Shown here piece after piece: positions 53,710 to 62,500 of a stretch of DNA of 64,000 nucleotides. The stretch is taken from the NCBI RefSeq assembly GCF_021021435.1, contig NZ_JAINWI010000020.1:16598-80597 (forward strand), given 5' to 3'. The DNA comes from Seohaeicola saemankumensis (GTDB taxonomy: Bacteria; Pseudomonadota; Alphaproteobacteria; Rhodobacterales; Rhodobacteraceae). Position 1 is the stretch's first letter. Each line of letters starts with the position of its first letter. The notes under the pieces were generated by a model that searched no databases, was not told where the DNA came from, and worked only from the letters and a program-made list of their open reading frames with translations. A program made the translations under genes and the position numbers.

Positions 53710-55293
53710 ATGTTGCTGTCATCCTATCTAAGCCTCTCAAGACACGGAATTTTTTACTTCCGCTGGCCTATCCCTCCATCGCAAGGTGAAGGGCGAACAA
53801 CAATTCGCATCTCACTGCACACACGCTGCCCGGATCGGGCTGGTGATTTGGCCCGTTATCTTGCATCCTGCGGTCGATTATTACGCGAGAACAGGGCATT
53901 GGCAGGACTAAGGCAAAGTGAGATTCGCGAGAAGGTGCAGTTGTACTTCAAGGCGCAACTGGACCAATACCTTGACTGGCTGGACCGTCGCGGCCTGTCA
54001 CAAAATGCCTTGGCTACTGCGCGCGAGGAAGTGCAGGACCATGAGAGTTTTATGGGCATCAACAGCGCAAATCCGATTTGGCTTCCGGTCGCTCGCTTTA
54101 AGCGCAAGATGGAAATTTCTGATGCTGACTGGAACGCCAGCTTGCCTCGGATTGCTACTGAATTGAGGAAGGGTCGTCGAGACATGCTCAGGCGCGTCTT
54201 GGAGGCCGCTGAGCGCCTTGACCATTATTCTTACGACGAAGCCCAGACAATCGCTCCTTCCCCTCTTGCGTCCCCTATGCCGCCGTCTTCGCCACTGGGC
54301 GCGACGGTGGAAGATTTCATCGCTGAGCACTCCCGCCAATGGACCGCAAAGACCATCGGACAGAACCGCGCCTATTTAAACATCCTAATTGAATTCTTTG
54401 GGCCAGACAGGTTACTTGGCTCGATCACTAGGCAGGACGCTAACGAGGCAAAGAAGGTTTTGCAGGCGCTACCTGCAAGTCGTAACACCAAGCCCAAATT
54501 AAAAGCTATGCCATTATTGCAAGTCATCAAACAACCCGGACATAGCAAGATCGCACCCAAGACGATTAATAGCCATATCCAGATGTTTAAGATGTTCTTC
54601 GATTGGGCAGAAAGGCACGGTTACGCGCCGCATGCGCTATTTGAAAACATGAAAGTCGCTAAGGCAAAGAACAGCGAGACGGAGCGTAAACCCTTCGCGC
54701 CAAATCAAACCAGCCTGATATACAAAGAGTTGACTGAAAACACATCAGAATTGGTACGCAAAGACAGCCACAAGTGGGGTATGCTCTTGGGTATGTTTAC
54801 CGGGGCACGTCTGAACGAAATATGCCAACTCGACATTGCAGATGTGCAGAAGGACGGTGACATTTGGTTGCTGAACATCACGGACGAAGGAGACGAAAAC
54901 AAGAGCGTCAAGTCGAAGGCAGGACGGCGCAAGGTACCTTTGCACTCAGAACTGATCAACCTAGGCTTTCTAGACTTTGTGAAAAGCCGCGAAACCGGCA
55001 AACGCCTATTCCCTGACTATAACTACAACGCCAATGGAGGCTATGGCCGGAACTTAGGTCGCTGGTGCAATCAGAGTTTCCTACCAAATTTGGGCATCAA
55101 GGAACCGGGACTCGTTTTCCATAGCATGCGGCACACGGTCGTCACTCGGTTGGGCCAAGCGAATGTCCCTGAACCAGTTATCCAGCGCATTGTAGGTCAT
55201 GCTCGATCTGGAGTGACGCAGGAAGTTTACTTTAGACAGGGCTACACTCTGGCCCAATTGACTGAAGCAATCGAGAGATTGACGTTCCGCTGA
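53710..55293 (+). CDS. int: Tyrosine site-specific integrase of the island
   Basis: 527 residues. Catalytic residues of the tyrosine recombinase fold are visible: Arg367 in FTGARLNEICQL, His471 and Arg474 in HSMRHTVV, His497 in VGHARSG, and the nucleophile Tyr507 in TQEVYFRQGY. An SAM-like core-binding domain (about 205-330, TVEDFIAEHSRQWTAKTIGQ) and a longer N-terminal arm domain precede them. The N-terminus (YLSLSRHGIFYFRWPIPP) resembles DUF6538-type integrase starts. The gene sits 68 bp from tRNA-Cys and reads away from it, the usual layout for islands. G+C is lower than in chromosomal genes. It would catalyse integration and excision at the 17-bp att core. Confidence 0.93.
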   Translation: MLLSSYLSLSRHGIFYFRWPIPPSQGEGRTTIRISLHTRCPDRAGDLARYLASCGRLLRENRALAGLRQSEIREKVQLYFKAQLDQYLDWLDRRGLSQNALATAREEVQDHESFMGINSANPIWLPVARFKRKMEISDADWNASLPRIATELRKGRRDMLRRVLEAAERLDHYSYDEAQTIAPSPLASPMPPSSPLGATVEDFIAEHSRQWTAKTIGQNRAYLNILIEFFGPDRLLGSITRQDANEAKKVLQALPASRNTKPKLKAMPLLQVIKQPGHSKIAPKTINSHIQMFKMFFDWAERHGYAPHALFENMKVAKAKNSETERKPFAPNQTSLIYKELTENTSELVRKDSHKWGMLLGMFTGARLNEICQLDIADVQKDGDIWLLNITDEGDENKSVKSKAGRRKVPLHSELINLGFLDFVKSRETGKRLFPDYNYNANGGYGRNLGRWCNQSFLPNLGIKEPGLVFHSMRHTVVTRLGQANVPEPVIQRIVGHARSGVTQEVYFRQGYTLAQLTEAIERLTFR

Positions 55294-55323
55294 CAGGTCA
55301 ATACACCGCAGTTAGAACCCAAA

Positions 55324-56037
55324 CTACATCAGTATCTCGGCAGTGTAGGCCATGCGGCCTGCTTCACCGCGAATTTCCTCAAAGTCGGTGGAAGACATTG
55401 CATCACTAGTAACTTCAGCAAGCCAGTCAGGATTGACCGGTTGAGTTTCAAGCCGCCCAAGGTTCTCGAGTTGGGTCGCTATGAAGATAGCTCCATGCAT
55501 GTGCATATCGAGTTCCGACAATTCAACTCTTCTAGCCCGCACAGTCCCTTCGAACGCACCCAACGCAGAGGCAGCAAATTCTTTGTCATCGAGGTCTCGA
55601 TCAACTGAATGCAAATAAAGCATGTGGTGTGCCGACGCCGCACCCGTTAAATGCTCTAGAACTTCATTTGAAGCAATTTCAACCACCGTCTCCTGCGCGT
55701 TTTCTATATGTTCTGGAACGCGATCTTGAATTTCTTGCTTGAGCGGAACGATATAGTTGTCCTCTGCTTTTGGGTCCAATAGTCCTGCACAGAACGCACT
55801 CACTACAAACGCGAGGCCAAGTGGTAGGATAAAGGCCATTAGTAAGAAGCCAACAATTAAAAACAACCACCAATGCGCTTTGAATAATCCTATCGCTCCG
55901 GTGGCAACTAATATACGCATTTGAAGGTTCCACCAATAACGTCCTAGGACAGCAAGGCTTTCCCCAACAGCGAACACGCCATTCATTGCAGCGGCATAGG
56001 CAACATCATGTTCCGCTGGCTTATTGCTCTGACTCAT
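55324..56037 (-). CDS. Unknown two-TM membrane protein of the island
   Basis: 237 residues. Two adjacent hydrophobic stretches (about 39-60 and 60-84, FLIVGFLLMAFILPLGLAFV) form a hairpin after a short cytosolic N-terminus; the rest is a charged helical domain with EDNYIVPLKQEIQDRVPEHI and VELSELDMHMHGAIFIATQL. I recognise no family. Its stop lies 30 bp from the integrase stop (convergent) and its start faces the AT-rich region and the DUF4062-like gene. A membrane effector or partner of the DUF4062-like protein is conceivable, but nothing in the sequence proves it. Confidence 0.75.
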   Translation of the reverse strand: MSQSNKPAEHDVAYAAAMNGVFAVGESLAVLGRYWWNLQMRILVATGAIGLFKAHWWLFLIVGFLLMAFILPLGLAFVVSAFCAGLLDPKAEDNYIVPLKQEIQDRVPEHIENAQETVVEIASNEVLEHLTGAASAHHMLYLHSVDRDLDDKEFAASALGAFEGTVRARRVELSELDMHMHGAIFIATQLENLGRLETQPVNPDWLAEVTSDAMSSTDFEEIRGEAGRMAYTAEILM

Positions 56038-57802
56038 GCCGTTCTCATGCCGTTTTTCCTTGGTGTAATTAAATGCATACAGTGTAATCTTCTTCTTGCA
56101 ACATACACAAGCAATCCATGCTACAGTTGAATCTACACATCTAATTTCATAAACCAGAACATTTTCACGTTATACAGACAAAACACTCCCAAAATAATAT
56201 GTCATATCTAAGGAAAATACTCAGATAGGGGATATGCACCAGAAAACCAGTGCAAGTCAATGAAAAAAACAGATTATTTCTACACGCCATTCTGCCCTGA
56301 ACTGTCGCGATCGCAGTTTTCGCATTTTTGTTGCCAATTTGTTCTACAATTATCTATAAGTGCCAAGAATGTGTAATCGCTTGCAAAGTACTACGTAAAC
56401 ACACCTACTGGACTCTATCCTAACGGACCGCCCTAGTCCCAACTATTTACTTTATTGTCTTGCTAAATCTCAATCTAGAGTTTCGCTTTGTAATTGGACC
56501 ACTCTTTCACATTGGATTATTAACAATTATTGTTACAGTTACACATGGCAACCTATATTATAACTATTCTTCGAATATATTAATCTCTATTCCGATACTC
56601 AATTACATATCTATTTAATTTTAATTTAATGTATTAATCCAGTATTTATCTCTATTATATCTTTAATTATATATAATACTAATATCTTATACCAATATAA
56701 CTCTAATTAGACATGAATTACATTCTATCGCATTCCATATTCATAGAACACTCTATATAAACAGATAGATGTTTTTTCCCTTATAGGTGCCCCGATGTAA
56801 TATACAGTTATAACACACAGTTAAGATGATGTGGCATAGAATGCAGTTATTTTAAACAGTTAATAAGAACAGTTGTGTCTTACAGCTATAGCATTGATTT
56901 AATACATTGAACTACGCACGCATTTACAAGATAACAGTGTATAAATGGAGTGATTAACAAGATGACAGATAGGATCAATGCTCACGTCTTGTTCTCATAT
57001 ATGGATAACACATAGGTTTAATACATTGAATATGAGATACAACATCCCCTACAATCCGCATACATTGTGTGTCTATTGTATAACAGTATCATGCTATGTT
57101 CCAGTTGCGGTCCGGTTTGTTCCTGCGTTGTTACACGATGGCCCTATGGGGACACGCGACTTGGTAGTTGGATTGATACCCCCACACAAAATCATATCAA
57201 AAATTCATAACCCTCACTATTACAACATACAGTTATAACCTACTCATAGCCCAACAGCTGTAATACACATTTATAGCCAAAAGACTACACAAACAGCTTC
57301 CGAGAACGGTCCAGCGGGCACCTAAATTTAAGCCGCTGGGACGGCCTCTGATCTCCACGGGGAGTCACCACCCATGAAAACCAGAGATGCCCTGTCCTCA
57401 ACTCGGAGATTGAGCCGTTCAGGCTCTCAAAACGACAGCTTAAGGTTACTTCGGTGCCCTGCGTAAACAGTTCTGTTGCGGCAAAAAAGAGTTTGATTAT
57501 GAAGGCTGGCAAGGCATTGAGTGATGTGGGATCAACCATCTGCTGTAAGTGTGAAACAATACATTGCCGTTGTTGGCCTTGACTACCGATGCTTCTCTGT
57601 GTTCCTCCTACATTTTTTGCGCTCTGTACCGCAACCGACTTATGTTATGTGCTCTGTTTGCGGTTAGGTAAGACAGTCAGATGGCGTGCAACGGGAAGAT
57701 GACGAGTAAAAGCAAGCGCTTCTCGGCATTGACGAGGCTGGGCGATCTCACACTACTGCGCGAGCTTTTTTGACCTACAAAGCGACCAACAAGGATTTCT
57801 TA
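56038..57802. other. Very AT-rich non-coding stretch of the island
   Basis: About 1.76 kb without a convincing gene. The part 56581-56760 is only about 21% G+C by hand count; the whole region up to about 57240 is similar. Short direct repeats occur: TTTAATACATTGAA (56898-56911, 57017-57030) and ATACAGTTATAAC (56812-56824, 57227-57239). From about 57285 to 57540 G+C rises to chromosome-like values. An inverted repeat ACCGCAA/TTGCGGT spans 57628-57664. Small frames at 56978-57238 and 57285-57539 have no protein-like composition or ribosome binding site. It may hold promoters, a regulatory RNA or decayed DNA. Confidence 0.7.
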
Positions 57803-60262
57803 ATGCCTGACAGCATTCAACTAATTTCGGTCTTTATCGGTTCACCAAGCGGCCTAGAAGCTGAGAGAAAGACAGCCCGTGCCATAGTCGAAGAATTGAA
57901 CCGCGATCACTCACGGCACTGGGGCTGCATACTTGATTTGGTGGGTTGGGAAGAAACTTTACCGGGGCACGGGCGCCCTCAAGAGCTTATCAACAAAGAT
58001 CTTGATCGTTGTGAGTATTTCATCGGCGTTCTCTACGATCACTGGGGCTCGCCGACCGCTGAAGGCGACAGCCGATACTCTTCTGGATTCGAGGAAGAAT
58101 TCGAACGTGCTAAAGCGCACTTAAAGACAGGTAGCATGAAGGATATGGCGGTATTCTTCAAAGAGGTGCCAGCCGAACGACGCCGCGATCCGGGTCCGTC
58201 ACTCACCAAGGTGATTGATTTTCGAAAGGCTTGCTTTGCCCGCAAAGATGCACTGTACACCGACTTCTCGGATATATCTGGATTCGAAAGCCTAGTTAGA
58301 GCAAAACTAAACGCTATAGGATGGGCAGAGTTCGAAAAACGGCGCTCAAACCGAGAACCAACTGAACAGGCGGAACAGCCCAAAAGAGTAGACCATACTT
58401 CAAAAACTAACAGCGACAAAACGAAACCTTTGATATCACCACCAACTGAATCGTTCCTAAACACATTGATGCAACGCTCTTCCGAAGCAGAAGAAACCAG
58501 TGCTACCGATGTCGCCAGATTGCGTCTGATTGGGTCATCGCTCCATCGATCTGGAAATGATGATACAGTAATTGGCAATCATGATGCCAATATTCTTTTT
58601 GTCGAACGAGATGAAATTGAATTCTCCAGAGATGAAACGAGGGCATTATTGCACTGTGGCATTGAGGGATTTGGTCACCAAAACGTCCCTTTGTGGCACT
58701 GGTTATCTAATCAAACGAAATTTGACAAAGAATATGGTCTCTTACGCCTCACAGCCGCTATTGGAAAAGACAGCCAACAGCGTCATGCAATCCGTCTACT
58801 CACTTTGCTTCAACAAGAACCGTTAGAATTACAAGAGCCTCTTAATCGGGAAGGTACAATAAGAGACTGGATGAAGGAGGACGCCAAGCCGGGAGTATTC
58901 AAATCGGCAATTGAATATTTACATCAACATGGCAAATCAGTTGATGTCCCTTTACTGGAGGTATTTTATAGCAAGACAACATCACAGAAGAAGGCAGAAA
59001 TTGGGCAAGTCATTATTTCGATTGAAGCTAGGTCTGGCGAGTCCTACGCTCTGAATCGTGCTCTGGAACTGGGCATTGATGAAGTAAACGAAACTCTTGG
59101 CGACCAATTATTTTCAAAGCCATCTTCACTAACAACAAACCTTCTTACCCGCTGTCTTCGGTCAGAAGCAAATTCTATTCGGCGGCGAGCGATTTCAATC
59201 CTTAACGACAGAAAAGAAACTGATCCAACGATTGCAGATAGCCTGCTGAGTGATACGGACTATGGCGTTCGTTACTTCGCAACAGAAGCTCTTCACATCG
59301 CTAACCGCCCACTCGACAGTAGCGTCGTCAAAACTGCCTTGACTATTGTCAAGAAGCCCGGTGCGCTGGGTCTATTCTCAGGCATGCAAACGGACAGCCA
59401 GTTTTTTGATCGCTACCGCATGAACCGCCTTTCGGAATTAAGTTTTAACGAACTTAAGGAAAAGGTCGACAAGGGCAATTTGTTAGAAGAAGACGAAGCG
59501 GTCGCATTATTTCAAAAGCACACACGACGTGCTGTAGGGGAACTCAGAGAGCACTTGCAAGATGGTTTTTATAATTTCTTCGAACGGCGTCTAGAGAAAT
59601 TGAAATCAGAAATCGGCCATGAGACTAAAACTTTCTTAGATGCAGAAAAGCTAATTCCATTCCTTAAACGCCGCATGCTGACCGCTGGAACAGAAGCGTT
59701 GACAACATTGGAAGACAAAGGGGATCTTGAACTTGTTCGGTATGTGTTCGACAATTTCGAAGTTGATGTCTCTAACGCACTATTATCATTCCTGGGTAGG
59801 TTTGGTGATTGGAGCGACCTTAGACGTATCGATGGCCTTGGTGAGTTTACGTCGTCAAGGGTCAATTCTCTCTTATTTCCCACACCTCCGGCTTTACCAC
59901 AGAAGGCATCGGCGATGATTTCCATCGCTAGAAATAGGATCGCTGATTTGCTAGAGACTGATTTTTCTGTTCTGCTGCGTCGTGAAGTTCTCAAACAGTT
60001 GGATCGCAAAGAATTGACGAGCCTGAGCGACGAGATGATTTTGATTGCGCTGAGCCATGATGACGATGAGAGCCGAGCGATACTAGCACTGAAATGCTGC
60101 GAGCATTTATCCAAAAAGCGCCTTAAAGATCTACTAGCACGTTACACTGGACATGATAAGCATCGCTACTACAACACTATTCACTGGCTAGATATGGGTG
60201 TAAGCATGTCGCGTGACACGGCGCAATCGGTTGCCCGGCAGGAATTAGCTGCGCGCAGCTAG
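57803..60262 (+). CDS. DUF4062-like N-terminal domain with long helical C-terminal region; candidate defence protein
   Basis: 819 residues. Residues about 6-175 look like DUF4062: LISVFIGSPSGLEAERKTAR, the WEETLPGHGRPQELINKDLD stretch, CEYFIGVLYDHWGSP and SSGFEEEFERAKAH with conserved acidic residues. DUF4062 is a TIR/flavodoxin-like domain often found at the N-terminus of multi-domain, conflict-related proteins. A polar linker follows (about 180-215) and then some 600 residues of mostly helical sequence; TRCLRSEANSIRRRAISILN and SDTDYGVRYFATEALHIANR look like HEAT-type repeats. No Walker A motif is seen, so it is not a STAND NTPase. The start at 57803 has AAGGA upstream; a TTG at 57770 is in frame. 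Lies on the tRNA-Cys island beside an integrase, divergent from a membrane protein gene. An immune role is inference. Confidence 0.72.
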   Translation: MPDSIQLISVFIGSPSGLEAERKTARAIVEELNRDHSRHWGCILDLVGWEETLPGHGRPQELINKDLDRCEYFIGVLYDHWGSPTAEGDSRYSSGFEEEFERAKAHLKTGSMKDMAVFFKEVPAERRRDPGPSLTKVIDFRKACFARKDALYTDFSDISGFESLVRAKLNAIGWAEFEKRRSNREPTEQAEQPKRVDHTSKTNSDKTKPLISPPTESFLNTLMQRSSEAEETSATDVARLRLIGSSLHRSGNDDTVIGNHDANILFVERDEIEFSRDETRALLHCGIEGFGHQNVPLWHWLSNQTKFDKEYGLLRLTAAIGKDSQQRHAIRLLTLLQQEPLELQEPLNREGTIRDWMKEDAKPGVFKSAIEYLHQHGKSVDVPLLEVFYSKTTSQKKAEIGQVIISIEARSGESYALNRALELGIDEVNETLGDQLFSKPSSLTTNLLTRCLRSEANSIRRRAISILNDRKETDPTIADSLLSDTDYGVRYFATEALHIANRPLDSSVVKTALTIVKKPGALGLFSGMQTDSQFFDRYRMNRLSELSFNELKEKVDKGNLLEEDEAVALFQKHTRRAVGELREHLQDGFYNFFERRLEKLKSEIGHETKTFLDAEKLIPFLKRRMLTAGTEALTTLEDKGDLELVRYVFDNFEVDVSNALLSFLGRFGDWSDLRRIDGLGEFTSSRVNSLLFPTPPALPQKASAMISIARNRIADLLETDFSVLLRREVLKQLDRKELTSLSDEMILIALSHDDDESRAILALKCCEHLSKKRLKDLLARYTGHDKHRYYNTIHWLDMGVSMSRDTAQSVARQELAARS

Positions 60263-60466
60263 CAATTCACCACACTTCCCTTCACCGGCCGGTTCACCCT
60301 CCTCTGCCCCCGACGAGCTAAACCTTGAACGCTGATCACTTGCAAACTTTCCGGCAAATGAGACGGAAGAATGATCAAGGCAGCACTAAAGTCACCTGTA
60401 GGACAAAATAGATAGCAGCTTTCTACGACACCTACCGATTGACAAGAACACACAACTTACAGCACA

Positions 60467-60490
60467 AGTGTGACACGAAGTGAGACATAC
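60467..60490 (+). repeat. 24-bp repeat near the right end of the element
   Basis: Starts AGTGTGACACGAAGTGAG; near-identical partner of 53681-53704, lying 60 bp inside attR as its partner lies 39 bp inside attL. Confidence 0.75.
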
Positions 60491-60549
60491 AATTCAATCT
60501 CGCATTCGATTGATCAAGCCTTCCAGTGGCTTAGACAAATGGTAGCGAG

Positions 60550-60566
60550 TCCGGTACCCGCCTCCA
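60550..60566 (+). repeat. attR: duplicated 3' end of tRNA-Cys
   Basis: TCCGGTACCCGCCTCCA, exact copy of the last 17 bases of tRNA-Cys. It marks the right border of the element; the GT2 gene starts 34 bp further. Confidence 0.88.
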
Positions 60567-60599
60567 GAGTTTCCGGCGAAGTTGCGTCAAATCAACGGG

Positions 60600-61577
60600 A
60601 TGGCCGCGCGTGAGGACTGGACCCTGACACTGCCCCCTCCCGATCCAAAAACAATCACCATTCTGATGGGCCTTTATAACGGGGCCACATATCTGGACGC
60701 GCAACTGCGCAGCATCGCGGCGCAGACCCATAGCGCATGGCGGCTGGTCGTAGGCGATGACGGGTCCACGGATGCAGGCCCCGCAATCCTGAACGCCTTT
60801 GCCGCGCGCTATCCTGCACGTCAGATCACCCTGCAAGACGGCCCGCAACGGGGCTTTGCCACCAATTATCTGAACCTGCTGGCCTCACTCCCCGATCAGC
60901 CCGGCTGGATCGCCTTTGCCGATCAGGATGATGTCTGGCTGCCCGAGAAACTGTCAAACGGGCTTGAGACATTGCAAGCCGAGATCGCCCCTGCCATCTG
61001 CGCGGGTCCGGTCTGGCGTGTCGCGCAGGATCTGTCCGGCCAACGGCAGAGCGGCGGCTGGTCCGGCCCCACCGGATTTGCCAATGCGCTGGTGCAGAAT
61101 ATCGTGCAGGGCAATACGGTGCTGGCCAATCCTGCTGCCGCACAGCTTCTGGTGCGGGCCGCGCGTGCTACGGTTGCCGCAGGCCATATGCCCGTCGCAC
61201 ATGACTGGTGGACCTACCAGATCATCACCGGCGCGGGGGGCCGCGTGGTGCAGGACACGCGGCCGTCGCTGCTTTACCGCCAGCATGCAGGCAACATGAT
61301 CGGCGCAAGGTCAGGGGCCGGTTCCGGTCTGGCACGGCTGAGGCGCGGCTTGTGCGGCACGCACCGTCGCTGGTCCGCCGCCAATATCGCAGCCCTCTCC
61401 CCCTGCGCGCCCCTGCTCTCGTCCGAGGGGCAATCCATGCTGGCCGCCTTCACCAAACTGCAGACCACCCGCAGCCTGCCCGCCCGCTGGAACCTGCTGC
61501 GCCGCCTGAAACTGAGGCGTCAGGGCCACGCGGGAGGGGTGATCCTCACCCTCGCAGCCCTGCTGGGGCGGGTGTGA
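60600..61577 (+). CDS. Glycosyltransferase family 2
   Basis: 325 residues, GT-A fold. ITILMGLYNGATYLDAQLRS starts the nucleotide-binding domain, VVGDDGSTDAG is the first acidic motif and ADQDDVWLPEKL the DxD-like metal/nucleotide motif. The subgroup resembles rhamnosyl- or other sugar transferases of O-antigen and capsule loci. The start at 60600 was chosen over a TTG at 60582 because it gives a normal ATG. High G+C like the chromosome. Before the island inserted, this gene lay directly downstream of tRNA-Cys. It converges on the lower-GC glycan genes. Confidence 0.88.
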   Translation: MAAREDWTLTLPPPDPKTITILMGLYNGATYLDAQLRSIAAQTHSAWRLVVGDDGSTDAGPAILNAFAARYPARQITLQDGPQRGFATNYLNLLASLPDQPGWIAFADQDDVWLPEKLSNGLETLQAEIAPAICAGPVWRVAQDLSGQRQSGGWSGPTGFANALVQNIVQGNTVLANPAAAQLLVRAARATVAAGHMPVAHDWWTYQIITGAGGRVVQDTRPSLLYRQHAGNMIGARSGAGSGLARLRRGLCGTHRRWSAANIAALSPCAPLLSSEGQSMLAAFTKLQTTRSLPARWNLLRRLKLRRQGHAGGVILTLAALLGRV

Positions 61578-61606
61578 GGGGGAGAGGAAATTGAGGAAAA
61601 TGTCCT

Positions 61607-62485
61607 TCAGAGAATACGAAAAATCGAACTCAGAAGGTCATCTGAATCCTTCGCGTAGGGTACAAATATTTTTTTAACACCGCTGATCAAATCGCATATG
61701 ACTTGGTTCTCTAAAGATTTCATCGGCGATCGAGTGTCGCCAACCTCGATCACACGGCAATAAGAGCTCGAGAAAATCGTATTGTGCAACTGTGACCCAG
61801 GAAAACTTGCCACATCATTTGCGAGAGAAAAAATTCTAACCTGCTCCAACAATGAATACTGTTCAGGCCGGATGCGAGTAAATCCGTTCTTAACGAAAAA
61901 TGACGCCACCCTTTCGTAAATTTCAATAGAAACACGATCAGGCTTCCTATCCAGAAATATCTTTTTTGGAAGCCTACTCTTCGACGAATGCACTGCCTTT
62001 TCCTTAAGCCTCGCAACAACAGGATAATATGAGCTCATCGATACAAGCGAATTATTTATAACAATTGGACGATCTATTATCCGAAACCTAGAAGTCACCA
62101 CACTCTTCTCGCGGTGCACATAGACCCTAGAGGAATCAATGTCGAGCAAGGCAAGAGAGGAATACAACAGGTCGTCTCGAGAACCCCAAGGCAAAAAGAA
62201 ACCGCTGACATCTTTACTCTCAAGCAAAGCAGTCAACATTGGAAGGGTTTCGAGTATGAAATGTCCGTACTGCGTAAAATTATGTCCAAGAAACAAAAAG
62301 TCCTTGTTTAAATTGACTGCGTCTCGAACCTCCTTTGGAAAAAGATATGCAGGGTCGCGATGTCTAAATGCGGCACTTTGAGAATTTCTTAAAGACGCCA
62401 ACTCAATTTGAAGCGTATCACTGTAAAGCGCCCCAGCGACATCTGACCCTTCTATTAAAAAAGGCGTAACAAAGAACTTTCTCAT
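61607..62485 (-). CDS. Glycosyltransferase family 61-like (DUF563) protein
   Basis: 292 residues. NFTQYGHFILETLPMLTALL and the C-terminal FPGSQLHNTIFSSS followed by VIEVGD match the GT61/DUF563 pattern, in which a conserved His-rich N-terminal block and a G-x-x-L(T/H)N loop are typical. It would add a sugar (xylose, GlcNAc or similar) to a glycan. G+C is about 40% in stretches counted, far below the chromosome, pointing to transfer. It is preceded by the sulfotransferase gene with a 15-bp gap and shares its transcript. Confidence 0.75.
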   Translation of the reverse strand: MRKFFVTPFLIEGSDVAGALYSDTLQIELASLRNSQSAAFRHRDPAYLFPKEVRDAVNLNKDFLFLGHNFTQYGHFILETLPMLTALLESKDVSGFFLPWGSRDDLLYSSLALLDIDSSRVYVHREKSVVTSRFRIIDRPIVINNSLVSMSSYYPVVARLKEKAVHSSKSRLPKKIFLDRKPDRVSIEIYERVASFFVKNGFTRIRPEQYSLLEQVRIFSLANDVASFPGSQLHNTIFSSSYCRVIEVGDTRSPMKSLENQVICDLISGVKKIFVPYAKDSDDLLSSIFRIL

Positions 62486-62500
62486 ATCAAATCCAACCTA

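Larger units (their letters stand above)
53643..60566. mobile_element. Small integrative element in tRNA-Cys (about 6.9 kb)
   Basis: Defined by a tyrosine integrase gene starting 68 bp after the tRNA, the 17-bp duplication of the tRNA end at 60550-60566, a second 24-bp repeat inside both ends and lower G+C than the chromosome. It holds three genes (integrase, a two-TM protein, a DUF4062-like protein) and a long AT-rich stretch. No conjugation, replication or phage structural genes are present, so it is a mini-island or satellite mobilised by its own integrase. Confidence 0.88.

Noticed and set aside
56978..57238. 86-codon frame in the AT-rich region
   Set aside because: No ribosome binding site, composition like translated random AT-rich DNA, no family resemblance.
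56038..57802. CRISPR array or retron msr-msd in the AT-rich DNA
   Set aside because: No regular repeat-spacer spacing and no reverse transcriptase or Cas gene on the element.
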